64,000 nt of DNA, taken from the NCBI RefSeq assembly GCF_000803065.1, contig NZ_JSXI01000018.1:248001-312000 (forward strand), written 5' to 3'. The translations under genes were made by a program, and so were the position numbers. The notes beneath the pieces are model-generated. The model worked only from the letters and a program-made list of their open reading frames with translations, ran no database searches and was not told the DNA's origin. The stretch is from Sphingomonas sp. ERG5 (GTDB lineage Bacteria; Pseudomonadota; Alphaproteobacteria; Sphingomonadales; Sphingomonadaceae). Below, piece after piece: positions 44,827 through 51,472 of this stretch. Positions within the stretch are counted from its first letter, which is position 1, and every line of letters begins with the position of its first letter.

Positions 44827-45459
44827 GCGGAACGGTCAGTGTCGGGACGCATGGGCAGCGGATCCGCCGGACGATACCGCGCGTGGTCGATTCAATCCTG
44901 ACTGCGGCCATGCCAGCGTGGCGGCGGACGGAATACTCGCCGGTGTTCCGTCTTGCTCTTTGACATGACTGACTCAGAATGCTCGCTTTGCGGCCGCTGT
45001 TCTCGCCGGAACAGTGGTCGGCTCACCGCTGTTGTTAGGTGACAGATGGTTCGGGAGTGCCGGGATCAACCGGGATCATGCGGGGCGATGTGGGAAGGAA
45101 TGGCGGTTTTCCGGGCGTCTGTGGGGATAGGTGCAAAAAATTGGCGTTTCAGCGATTTCTAGAGTGGCGGGCGATTTAGACATCGCTTTGACAAGAATTG
45201 CAGGAGTCGGGCGCTGGTCGCTCAAAAGCCTCTCAGAGGGCTCTCAGGCGCAGAAAAGCGCCACTTAGGCGACGTGCGAACGGTGGCCCGAAACCGCTAA
45301 AACCAGAAACCTGCCTCGCCTAAGTGAGCGAAAAGCCGCCCACTTATCGCGAAACCACCGTTAAGTGGGACCTAACTGATTTTTCACGGTTTTTCCGCGT
45401 CAGTTGAGGCGCGAAGGGGCATTCTCGGCCCTGTTCGGCTCGGTTTAAGTGGGAGCTCT
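44827..45459. other. host-prophage junction and left end of the Mu-like phage, noncoding
   Basis: No gene is seen in these 633 bases. The A/T content rises after about 45130 and the texture changes to short repeats. Somewhere here is the phage terminus, expected to start with TG. I cannot place it to the base. The direct repeat CCGGGATCA at 45059-45077 and the CTCTCAG pair at 45231-45248 are near candidate ends. Confidence 0.6.
45259..45455. repeat. five CCACTTA-type repeats, probable transposase end-binding sites
   Basis: Copies lie at 45261-45272 (CCACTTAGGCGA, forward), 45315-45326 (TCGCCTAAGTGA, reverse), 45339-45346 (CCCACTTA, forward), 45361-45369 (TTAAGTGGG, reverse) and 45445-45453 (TTAAGTGGG, reverse). 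Mixed orientation and spacing resemble the L1-L3 sites that MuA binds at the left end of Mu. Confidence 0.65.
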
Positions 45460-45696
45460 TCAGGCAGCTAGGGTGAGCGCGATGCGGCGGCGCGTGATCT
45501 CGACTGGTACCGCGAGATAATACTCGCCTCGCTCCGCGTCATAGGATGCCAGACCACTTTCAATCGCGTCCCATTTCGCTTCCGCATAGCTGCACCGCCA
45601 AGGTGAGCGGGCCTCGTCGAAAACGCGGACCTGGTACTCTGTCAGGCCATCAGGCCGGAAAACGCGAGGTCTCTCCGGTCGCGGCGGCGGGCGCAT
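45460..45696 (-). CDS. small hypothetical phage protein
   Basis: This 78-residue protein has a proline/arginine-rich N-terminus and a beta-rich middle with aromatic residues (WRCSYAEAKWDAIESG, EYYLAVPVEI). No family is recognised. It is transcribed leftward, toward the phage end, and begins one base before the stop of the next gene, so the two form a pair. Being outside the early operon and leftward, it may be accessory cargo. Confidence 0.5.
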   Translation of the reverse strand: MRPPPRPERPRVFRPDGLTEYQVRVFDEARSPWRCSYAEAKWDAIESGLASYDAERGEYYLAVPVEITRRRIALTLAA

Positions 45697-45935
45697 CAGT
45701 AAATCACCGCTTCCAGCGATGCGTCTTCGAGCGCCATGTGCATCTCGCCATCAGCCTGAACTTTGTTGAGGTGTTTTGAGATTGCCGCTTCGTCACCGTC
45801 CTTGGGAAAGCCGCGATCGGTAGCCGCCGCCTTCGCCAGTTCGCCGATCGCGTCGGTTCGGCCTGTCTGTTTCAGTAACCAACGACCGAGAGGCTCAACT
45901 TTGGGATGGTAACGGGGGTCATTTGCATCAAGCAT
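45696..45935 (-). CDS. small YozE/SAM-like phage protein
   Basis: This 79-residue protein has a core PLGRWLLKQTGRTDAIGELAKAAATDRGFPKDGDEAAISKHL that resembles the YozE SAM-like fold: a W-L-L-x-Q helix, then D-x-I-G-E-L-A and F-P. The role is unknown; similar small proteins are common in phages and plasmids. The ATG at 45935 follows GGAGACCACAAATG-like sequence. It pairs with the leftward gene at 45460. Confidence 0.55.
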   Translation of the reverse strand: MLDANDPRYHPKVEPLGRWLLKQTGRTDAIGELAKAAATDRGFPKDGDEAAISKHLNKVQADGEMHMALEDASLEAVIY

Positions 45936-46063
45936 TTGTGGTCTCCTTCGAGTCGATGCCGAATGAGAACAAATAAAGAACAAAATTGCAATAGGGCAGC
46001 CGGGGGGACGTGGTTAAGGCGGCTCCGCGGCACCAACATCAAAGGGGAGGAAAACGCAGAGAA

Positions 46064-46127
46064 TGTATAGTCCGGCTATACAATCACCTTGACCGGCATG
46101 CCTTGGTCTGTATAGTGCGGCTATACA
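46064..46127. promoter_or_regulatory. two operators upstream of higB
   Basis: TGTATAG-N5-CTATACA occurs at 46064-46082 and again at 46109-46127, 45 bases apart, just upstream of the higB ribosome site. The same dyad occurs upstream of higA. Dyads of this type are bound by HigA dimers in known HigBA modules. Confidence 0.7.
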
Positions 46128-46144
46128 CAACGACGGAGGCAAGA

Positions 46145-46444
46145 ATGTACATCGTTTCGGTTCGGGATAAGCGGGTCAAGGCACTGGTAGACAACCCCAG
46201 CAAGACCAGCGTCAAGGGCTTCACCGCACTGGAAGTCCGCAAGGTCGCAGAGATGATCGGCGCGCTCACCGTGATGACCCACCCGCTCCAGTTGCTCTCT
46301 GTCCCGTCGTGGCGGGCGCATGAACTGACCCCCGGCCAGCCCGGCAAGTGGGCTATGACGGTGACGCCGAATTACCGGCTTACCTTCCATGTGGATCTGG
46401 ACCGGCAAGAAATTCACCTTCTCGATTACGAGGACTACCACTGA
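46145..46444 (+). CDS. higB: HigB-type toxin (RelE superfamily mRNA interferase)
   Basis: HigB toxins cut mRNA on the ribosome. The 99-residue protein has the HigB/Killer fold: the N-terminal helix, THPLQLLSVPSWRAHELTPGQPGKWAMTV, the NYRLTFHVD strand and the C-terminal DYEDYH. The His and Arg of these segments fit the catalytic face. GGAGG lies eight bases before the ATG at 46145. The toxin precedes the antitoxin, as is usual for higBA, but a terminator and two operators separate them. Confidence 0.85.
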   Translation: MYIVSVRDKRVKALVDNPSKTSVKGFTALEVRKVAEMIGALTVMTHPLQLLSVPSWRAHELTPGQPGKWAMTVTPNYRLTFHVDLDRQEIHLLDYEDYH

Positions 46445-46451
46445 GCAGGCG

Positions 46452-46475
46452 GGCGGGGGAAACCCCGTCTTTTTG
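46452..46475 (+). terminator. intrinsic terminator between higB and higA
   Basis: GGCGGGG pairs with CCCCGTC (one G-T pair) around GAAA, followed by TTTTTG. It begins eight bases after the higB stop and would reduce read-through from toxin to antitoxin. Confidence 0.75.
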
Positions 46476-46527
46476 TTTAGCTGCACTATACATTTTCCGC
46501 TTGCGGCATGTATAGCTAGCCTATACA
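46474..46527. promoter_or_regulatory. two operators upstream of higA
   Basis: TGTTTAG-N5-CTATACA (one mismatch) lies at 46474-46492 and TGTATAG-N5-CTATACA at 46509-46527, 35 bases apart. Their presence after the terminator indicates a second, separately regulated promoter for higA. Confidence 0.65.
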
Positions 46528-46553
46528 TAGATAGGGTGAAGGAGTGTGCTCTG

Positions 46554-46907
46554 ATGACCAGCCAATTTAAGATCAAAGATCCCGCCGAGATGGCAATTCG
46601 GCGGCAGCCGATGGCGGGCCATCCCGGCGCGTTCATTCGCAATGTGTTGCTGCCTGAGTATGGTCTCTCCGTGACCGAGGCGGCGCGCCGGATCGGTGTC
46701 CAGCGGGTAGGGTTCATTGGAACCCTTGATGGTAAATACAGCGTGACCCGCGACCTGGCATACAAACTTGGCGCGTTGATGCGCGACGAAGTCACCGACC
46801 TGCTCATTGCCTGGCAACAGAAATATGATCTGGAACGTGAGGCCGAGCAGCGGGCAGCATACAGGCGCGACATCGAACGCGTGCCGCCAGTCGCGGTTGC
46901 CGCATAA
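46554..46907 (+). CDS. higA: HigA-type antitoxin
   Basis: This 117-residue antitoxin and autorepressor carries a HigA-type HTH at about residues 20-85 (HPGAFIRNVLLPEYGLSVTEAARRIGVQRVGFIGTLDGKYSVTRDLAYKLG) and a C-terminal charged helix (WQQKYDLEREAEQRAAYRRDIE). It should neutralise HigB and bind the TGTATAG dyads. The ATG at 46554 follows GGTGAAGGAG. Its stop overlaps the start of the next small gene. Confidence 0.85.
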   Translation: MTSQFKIKDPAEMAIRRQPMAGHPGAFIRNVLLPEYGLSVTEAARRIGVQRVGFIGTLDGKYSVTRDLAYKLGALMRDEVTDLLIAWQQKYDLEREAEQRAAYRRDIERVPPVAVAA

Positions 46908-47167
46908 TGACCAAAACGATGATAGAGCGCGTCTCGCGGACGCTATGCCGCCTCGAAGGGCATCCAGAGAACATCATGTTCGAAGGCAGGCCAATGTGGG
47001 CCAGCTACAGCGAAACGGCAGCCAAGGTTCTGGACGAGATGCGCGAGCCGACCGAGGTGATGATAGAGGCCGGCGAGGCATGGCGAAACCATTGTTCGGA
47101 TACTGACAGCATCTATTCCGAGATGATCAAAGCGGCGCTTGAAGACGTGCCGCCAGCGGTTCGATAA
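46907..47167 (+). CDS. small hypothetical protein downstream of higA
   Basis: This 86-residue acidic helical protein with three cysteines has no recognised family. Segments such as SETAAKVLDEMREPTEVMIEAGEAWRNH resemble small helper proteins found in phage early regions. It starts one base inside the higA stop, so it is co-translated with the antitoxin. It ends at a hairpin facing the repressor gene. Confidence 0.5.
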   Translation: MTKTMIERVSRTLCRLEGHPENIMFEGRPMWASYSETAAKVLDEMREPTEVMIEAGEAWRNHCSDTDSIYSEMIKAALEDVPPAVR

Positions 47168-47234
47168 GCCAGTCACAATACTCGTTCGCACTTCCTAACC
47201 GGCGCGCTTGCGCTGGCAGGCTTGGCCGAAAACA

Positions 47235-47253
47235 GCGGCGAAAGCTTCGCCGC
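47235..47253. terminator. hairpin between convergent higA operon and repressor gene
   Basis: GCGGCGAA and TTCGCCGC pair perfectly around AGC in the gap between the rightward small gene and the leftward repressor. No T-tract is seen. Bidirectional termination is likely but weak. Confidence 0.5.
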
Positions 47254-47274
47254 GCTGTCGCGCATGCGTTGCCC

Positions 47275-47982
47275 TTACAGTTTAGCCAGCAAGCGCGCAT
47301 GGACGCGGGCAATTGCGTATATCTCACCGGTTGGTGGCAGATCGACCGGACCGATGACGGCCCCTTCGCCACCCAAGCCGTCAAGGCGCCGATTGCGGTA
47401 AACGGCGACAAAGGGACCGCCGACGCTGCGGAATATGCATACCCAATTTTCTTGTGGGCGCATTCCGGCGGCGATGTCGGAACAGATCACGGCATCACCT
47501 TCAGATAGATCGAGCGCCTCATAGTCCGATGGCAGCTCGGTCAGCCATAGACCGGAGCTGGTGAGCAGCTTGTTGCTGAGCCAATCACGTCGAAAGGGCA
47601 CCGACTCGACGGGCTCTCCTTTGCCGGTGTCGGTGAGCTGGCGCAGATCGTAGCGCGGCAAATTGACCCAGTCGGCATCTGCGGCATCTATCAAGCCTCC
47701 CCTTGCCTGAACTCCAACACCGTCAACCAACCAACGGGCGTCGACGCGCAACGCATCGGACAACGCGAACAATTTATCGGACCCGCACAGGCGCTTCCCG
47801 CCCCAGTATCCCGTCATCGATTGTTTTTTGATGCCGGTAATGCGGACCAAATCCGCAGCCGATAGGCCTAGCTCCCCAGCCCTAGCCCTAATTCGCTCGC
47901 CAAATGACGCAGCTGCTTGACTGTCCAAATCTGCATCTTTATGGTCCAATTTGTTGGACTCAATGGCCAAGGCTTTATCCAT
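47275..47982 (-). CDS. phage repressor, XRE HTH with S24-like C-terminal domain
   Basis: This is the probable lysogeny repressor, 235 residues if started at ATG 47982. The HTH lies at about residues 25-85 (ERIRARAGELGLSAADLVRITGIKKQSMTGYWGGKRLCG). The C-terminal region has an S24-like shape (LSEGDAVICSDIAAG, WVCIFRSVGGPFVAVYRNRRLDG), but the catalytic lysine is not obvious, so self-cleavage is doubtful. A TTG at 47929 is an alternative start that would leave the main TTGGAC dyad in noncoding DNA. It is transcribed leftward, opposite to the early operon. Confidence 0.82.
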   Translation of the reverse strand: MDKALAIESNKLDHKDADLDSQAAASFGERIRARAGELGLSAADLVRITGIKKQSMTGYWGGKRLCGSDKLFALSDALRVDARWLVDGVGVQARGGLIDAADADWVNLPRYDLRQLTDTGKGEPVESVPFRRDWLSNKLLTSSGLWLTELPSDYEALDLSEGDAVICSDIAAGMRPQENWVCIFRSVGGPFVAVYRNRRLDGLGGEGAVIGPVDLPPTGEIYAIARVHARLLAKL

Positions 47983-48001
47983 GCAGGTTTCCACTTTGGA
48001 C
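47925..48001. promoter_or_regulatory. repressor/Ner operator region with TTGGAC half-sites
   Basis: The dyad GTCCAATTTGTTGGAC at 47944-47959 is flanked by further half-sites: GTCCAA at 47924-47929 and TTGGAC at 47996-48001, with one more TTGGAC at 48194-48199. They surround the divergent starts of the repressor and the Ner-like gene. Confidence 0.65.
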
Positions 48002-48250
48002 AAAGAGGACGTGAAGTGCGTTCTGCGTAAGCGGCACGGCAGCGTTCGAAACTGGGCGAGGTCCAAAGGACTGACCGGCCAGCAGGTAGCGGATTTCATG
48101 CGCGGGCGCAGCTCCGCCAAGGTCGCGAAGGCGATTGCCGCTGAATTTCAGATCGAGGGACACGCGCTCTCCATCGTCTCCGAGTCCATAAAGTTGGACA
48201 ATAGCAGCGAGAATGCAGCGGCGCAGCTTCTAATTGCGGAGGCGTGCTAG
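47981..48250 (+). CDS. Ner-like DNA-binding protein
   Basis: Ner in phage Mu turns down early and repressor promoters. The 89-residue protein has the Ner/Nlp winged-helix core DVKCVLRKRHGSVRNWARSKGLTGQQVADFMRGRSSAKVAKAIAAEF. The ATG at 47981 has AAGG eight bases upstream; an ATG at 47963 is possible. It is the first gene of the rightward early operon and directly opposes the repressor, with which its start codon overlaps. The C-terminal 25 residues are polar and not part of the fold. Confidence 0.75.
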   Translation: MQVSTLDKEDVKCVLRKRHGSVRNWARSKGLTGQQVADFMRGRSSAKVAKAIAAEFQIEGHALSIVSESIKLDNSSENAAAQLLIAEAC

Positions 48251-48251
48251 A

Positions 48252-49634
48252 ATGGCGACCGCACCCGCAATTGCGAATGACGATCAGCCGATCGTTGCCG
48301 GCGAAATCATCCTCATCCCGGTCGCCCAAGTCGAAATTGGCGAGCGGATGCGTGATCTCGACGAGTTTTGGGCGCTTGCGCTTGGGAACGTGATGGCTCG
48401 CGAGGGCCAACAGACACCCATCGAAGTATGCCGACTCCCAGGCAAGCCGGGCTGGCGGCTGGTAGCCGGGGCGCATCGTCTCACGGGCGCCCGCGCGGTG
48501 GGCATGGAGCTTATTGAGGCGCGCGAAGTCTCCAATTCGATGGCGCATCGTAAGATGCGCGAAATATCCGAGAATCTGTGGCGCCGCGATCTGGATCCGA
48601 TCGATCGCGCCGCCTTCATGGCCGAGTTGGTCATCCTGAAACGCGAAGCGGTTGGTTTGGAGGCCGCAGCACACCGATCCGCGTCCGTTGCAAAGCGCTG
48701 GCAGCAGGAGCTGACCGACGAAGCCGAACACACGGTGGAAACGATTTCCAACGTCTATGGCTTCTCCGAAGAAATCGGCGTTCAGCTCGGCCTATCTGGT
48801 CGCACCGTCCGCAACGACCTTCTGCTCTATCGCCGTTTGGCCCCGTCGCAGGTGGCAAAGCTGCGCGCGGCCCGGCATCCGCTGGCGACGAATGCGGCGC
48901 AGCTGCGCGTGCTGACCAAGCTCGACCATAGCGAGCAAGAGCAGGCGATCGATCTGCTGCTTGGCGGCTCTGTCAAGACGATCGGCGACGCTATCGCGAA
49001 GATGAAGGGCACGAATCGAGCCACGAACCCCGACGACAAGCGGCTCAGTGCCTTCATTGGCACTTTTCATCGGATGGATATTGCCGAAAAGAGGGGCGCT
49101 CTCTTCCATCTCGCTCCGCTGTTGCCTGCTGGTGCGAAACTCGTCGAGGACGGCAAGGCATTGGTCGGGGCGCTCGACGCCGCCTTCAAGATCCTTGTTC
49201 AGCTCAGCGACGGTGAAGCGGTCGAGGATGAGGACATCCACGAAGCCTGCGGGCTCGTCCAGTCGGCGCTGTTGAGACTCAATGCCGGGGCCACACAGGA
49301 GCCTCAGGGAAATACTCCCGCCGCTCCAGCGGCGGGAGCGGAGAAGCCGACGGCGCCAAGCGCCGAGCCGGTGGCTGATCCTGCCCCAACCCCAGCTGTA
49401 GCAATCCGTGCATCGGTCAAGCCGGACTATCTCGTCTGCCTGGAATGCGGCGAGAAGCACGGGCAGCTGACGCGGCACCTGCGCAAGCATGAGCTGACCA
49501 CGGCCGACTATCTCAAGAAGTGGCGTTTGCCGCTCGATTATCCATTCACCGCGCCAAACGTCTCCGAGGCGCGCCGCCAAGCGGCGCGTAAGCTCGGGCT
49601 GCGGTCTGGCGTCAACAAGGGAGACGCCGCATGA
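48252..49634 (+). CDS. ParB-like protein fused to a MucR/Ros zinc-finger domain
   Basis: This 460-residue DNA-binding protein has a ParB/Srx N-terminal domain at about 20-110 (GQQTPIEVCRLPG, LVAGAHRLTGARAVG, ENLWRRDLDPIDRAAF) and a ParB-type HTH at about 150-200 (YGFSEEIGVQLGLSGRTVRNDL). An alanine/proline-rich linker at about 345-385 follows. The C-terminal MucR/Ros domain (about 388-460) has CLECGEKHGQLTRHLRKH and the family tail YLKKWRLPLDYPFTAPN. ParB-like proteins are frequent in early regions of transposable phages; the MucR fusion is unusual. Confidence 0.85.
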   Translation: MATAPAIANDDQPIVAGEIILIPVAQVEIGERMRDLDEFWALALGNVMAREGQQTPIEVCRLPGKPGWRLVAGAHRLTGARAVGMELIEAREVSNSMAHRKMREISENLWRRDLDPIDRAAFMAELVILKREAVGLEAAAHRSASVAKRWQQELTDEAEHTVETISNVYGFSEEIGVQLGLSGRTVRNDLLLYRRLAPSQVAKLRAARHPLATNAAQLRVLTKLDHSEQEQAIDLLLGGSVKTIGDAIAKMKGTNRATNPDDKRLSAFIGTFHRMDIAEKRGALFHLAPLLPAGAKLVEDGKALVGALDAAFKILVQLSDGEAVEDEDIHEACGLVQSALLRLNAGATQEPQGNTPAAPAAGAEKPTAPSAEPVADPAPTPAVAIRASVKPDYLVCLECGEKHGQLTRHLRKHELTTADYLKKWRLPLDYPFTAPNVSEARRQAARKLGLRSGVNKGDAA

Positions 49635-49744
49635 GCCGCCTGCACCCCGTTGTACGTGATCGCCTCACCCTTTTCGCCCTCGTGGTCGCCAAGGTCGCGC
49701 TGGTCGGTTTGACAGTCTGTCTGACCGTGCGGTGGCACGTATGA
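49631..49744 (+). CDS. small single-pass membrane peptide
   Basis: This 37-codon frame begins with an ATG that overlaps the ParB-MucR stop and ends overlapping the next ATG, both as ATGA. The peptide has a basic start and one hydrophobic segment (LTLFALVVAKVALVGLTVCL). The overlaps at both ends argue that it is translated. No family is recognised. Confidence 0.5.
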   Translation: MSRLHPVVRDRLTLFALVVAKVALVGLTVCLTVRWHV

Positions 49745-50262
49745 CGCCGCTCCAGCTCAAGCTGCTCGACGCTGTCCGGGATAGCCTGTCGCAGTATGGC
49801 TATTCGCCGCGCATCGCCGATCTCGCAGCGGCGCTGCGTGTGTCGCTGCCACGGATCGGTCAGTTGATCACCGAGTTGGTCGATGGCGGACACCTGAACC
49901 GTGCGCCGAACAAGGCGCGGGGGCTCTCTCTTCCGGGCGTTTGCGACCTGAGGTCGGTCAGCAGCGAGCAGCTTCGCGACGAACTGGCGCGGCGCGGCGA
50001 GGTCGTCGGGGCATTGTCGGTGCCAGCACGGCGAATCCTCGGTCGCGGCGTCACTTGTGCCGCCGATTGCTGCGACATCGAAGTCAAAGTTGGGCATTTG
50101 ATGTGCCGGGACCATTGGCTGTCGCTGCCGTTCGATCTGCGCCAGTCTATTCTGGCAGCCCATAGCCAGGCGCGCCGCACTGGCGCTGTCGAAGACGCCG
50201 ATTGCTTCGGTGAACTGGTCCGGCAGGCGCGTGAGTTGACCGGCTGGCGGGTGGCGGCATGA
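49741..50262 (+). CDS. phage protein with LexA-type winged-helix N-terminus
   Basis: This 173-residue protein has a winged helix at about 1-65 like the LexA DNA-binding domain (LLDAVRDSLSQYGYSPRIADLAAALRVSLPRIGQLITELVDGGHL). A C-terminal part has four cysteines (GVTCAADCCDIEVKVGHLMCRDHW) that could bind metal. There is no S24 protease domain, so it is not a LexA repressor. It is in the early operon with overlaps on both sides. Confidence 0.6.
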   Translation: MTPLQLKLLDAVRDSLSQYGYSPRIADLAAALRVSLPRIGQLITELVDGGHLNRAPNKARGLSLPGVCDLRSVSSEQLRDELARRGEVVGALSVPARRILGRGVTCAADCCDIEVKVGHLMCRDHWLSLPFDLRQSILAAHSQARRTGAVEDADCFGELVRQARELTGWRVAA

Positions 50263-50510
50263 GCGCGCCCCGCCAACCCGCGAAAAGCGGCATGACTCCC
50301 TCCGAACGGGCAGTGATTGCCCGGTGGGATGCCGGCGAATCGATCGAAAAGATCAGCGCCTCCGGTGCCGAGTCGCGCAAGAAAGTCAGCTGCGTCGTCT
50401 CGATGTACGGACAGAGCGAGTACGAGGGAAACCAGTTCGACCGGATGGTTCGAAAGGGCAGCGCCAAGCTGCAAGCCGCGATTGCCGCAACCGGCCGGTT
50501 TTATTCGTGA
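50259..50510 (+). CDS. small hypothetical phage protein with HTH-like segment
   Basis: This 83-residue protein contains a helix-turn-helix-like stretch (TPSERAVIARWDAGESIEKISASGAESRKKVSCVVSMY). No family is recognised beyond that. Overlaps of four bases upstream and one base downstream place it in the early operon. Confidence 0.5.
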   Translation: MSAPRQPAKSGMTPSERAVIARWDAGESIEKISASGAESRKKVSCVVSMYGQSEYEGNQFDRMVRKGSAKLQAAIAATGRFYS

Positions 50511-50734
50511 TGGCCGCGCGTCAATCCGAAGCGGACCGGCTGCGGCAATGCCGCCTGATGTTCGAAACCTCGAACCGCGAGGGCGTGCCGATGCGCAAAG
50601 CCCGCGATCTCGTCGCGCGTCGCCGCTGGCAAGAGATCGAGCAGCGCCGCGCCGCCCAGTGCGGCAAGCGCGCGCCTGCCCAGGACGCCGACCAGCAGCC
50701 CGCCAGACCCAAGCCCTGGATGTATGCAGAATGA
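50510..50734 (+). CDS. small basic hypothetical phage protein
   Basis: This 74-residue, arginine-rich helical protein (RKARDLVARRRWQEIEQRRAAQCG) ends in a proline-containing tail. The ATG overlaps the preceding TGA. No family is recognised; the charge suggests nucleic-acid contact, but this is only inference. Confidence 0.45.
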   Translation: MAARQSEADRLRQCRLMFETSNREGVPMRKARDLVARRRWQEIEQRRAAQCGKRAPAQDADQQPARPKPWMYAE

Positions 50735-51096
50735 GCAATCAGTCGATCTCGCCGCGCCCGTCGCGCATTGCACCGCCCAGCCTCCGCATGCCGCGCGAGG
50801 CGATCAGCGGCGAACAGGTCGGTCGTTTGCTCGATCTCGCCGGTCGGCTCGCACTGATCCGCCAGGAGGTGGCGACTGAGGCGCGCAATGCCGGCGCCAG
50901 GCGCAGCATAGCGCGCGGCTTGATCACGGTTTCCCAGCCTCTGCCGATCCTTCGACCGATACCCCGGCTCTCGTCTGTATGGTTGGCGGCTGGCGCAGTT
51001 CTTCCCATCGCCGCAAGCCGCGAGCCGTGCCCTCGTTGCGCAACGCGGGGCGATATTGGCTGCGCCCACCAACTCCCAATGGAGTCACACTCGTGA
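50731..51096 (+). CDS. hypothetical phage protein with C-terminal cysteine cluster
   Basis: This 121-residue protein has a helical middle (SGEQVGRLLDLAGRLALIRQEVATEARNAG) and a C-terminal CPRCATRGDIGCAH segment that could form a small zinc site. It overlaps the gene before it (ATGA) and the small gene after it. No function is recognised. Confidence 0.45.
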   Translation: MSNQSISPRPSRIAPPSLRMPREAISGEQVGRLLDLAGRLALIRQEVATEARNAGARRSIARGLITVSQPLPILRPIPRLSSVWLAAGAVLPIAASREPCPRCATRGDIGCAHQLPMESHS

Positions 51097-51242
51097 TCCG
51101 CGCGTGGCTTCCGAGATTCACCAACTACGACTGGGCCTGCTGCGACGACGACGGCGAGTATGAGGGACGCGAATACGCGATCATCTGGTTCCGCTGGACC
51201 GTGCAAGTCGCCTTCGGTCGCCACAATCGGCGGGTAGGCTGA
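51093..51242 (+). CDS. small hypothetical phage protein
   Basis: This 49-residue peptide from a GTG start overlaps the previous stop. It is aromatic-rich, with the stretch NYDWACCDDDGEYEGREYAIIWFRWTV, a pattern of small beta-rich phage proteins. No family name can be given. Confidence 0.45.
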   Translation: MIRAWLPRFTNYDWACCDDDGEYEGREYAIIWFRWTVQVAFGRHNRRVG

Positions 51243-51472
51243 TGGTGCGCGATCTCACCGCCGCTCAAACGGCATGGCTGCGTCGGCACTTGTCCGGGCG
51301 CCACGAGGTGCGCTTCGACGATGTCACGCGCGCGCTGTCAGCGCAGACGGTCGATGCCCTGCCTGACGGCATTTCTCTCGCCCGCGCCCTTCGCGCCGCT
51401 GGTTGGCGAAAGGACCGCGAGGTCCACCAATATGGCGAAAAGCAGATTTTCTACGTCGAGGACTGGGGCTGA
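51242..51472 (+). CDS. small hypothetical phage protein
   Basis: This 76-residue protein has a predicted helix-rich N-terminus (TAAQTAWLRRHLSGRHEVRFDDVTRALSAQTV) and a C-terminal part (ARALRAAGWRKDREVHQYGEKQIFYV) that looks like a winged-helix end. Function is unknown. It overlaps neighbours by one base on each side. Confidence 0.5.
   Translation: MVRDLTAAQTAWLRRHLSGRHEVRFDDVTRALSAQTVDALPDGISLARALRAAGWRKDREVHQYGEKQIFYVEDWG

Noticed and set aside
44827..45130. Exact phage terminus (5'-TG) and target duplication
   Set aside because: Several TG positions fit, and without the right end no target duplication can be matched, so no att site is called.
45228..45260. CTCTCAG units considered as a CRISPR or integron repeat
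   Set aside because: Only two units per locus, no spacers of uniform length and no cas genes.
47275..48120. Longer repressor start at 48120
   Set aside because: The added 46 residues would be read through the Ner-like gene and look like antisense translation; ATG 47982 or TTG 47929 fits better.
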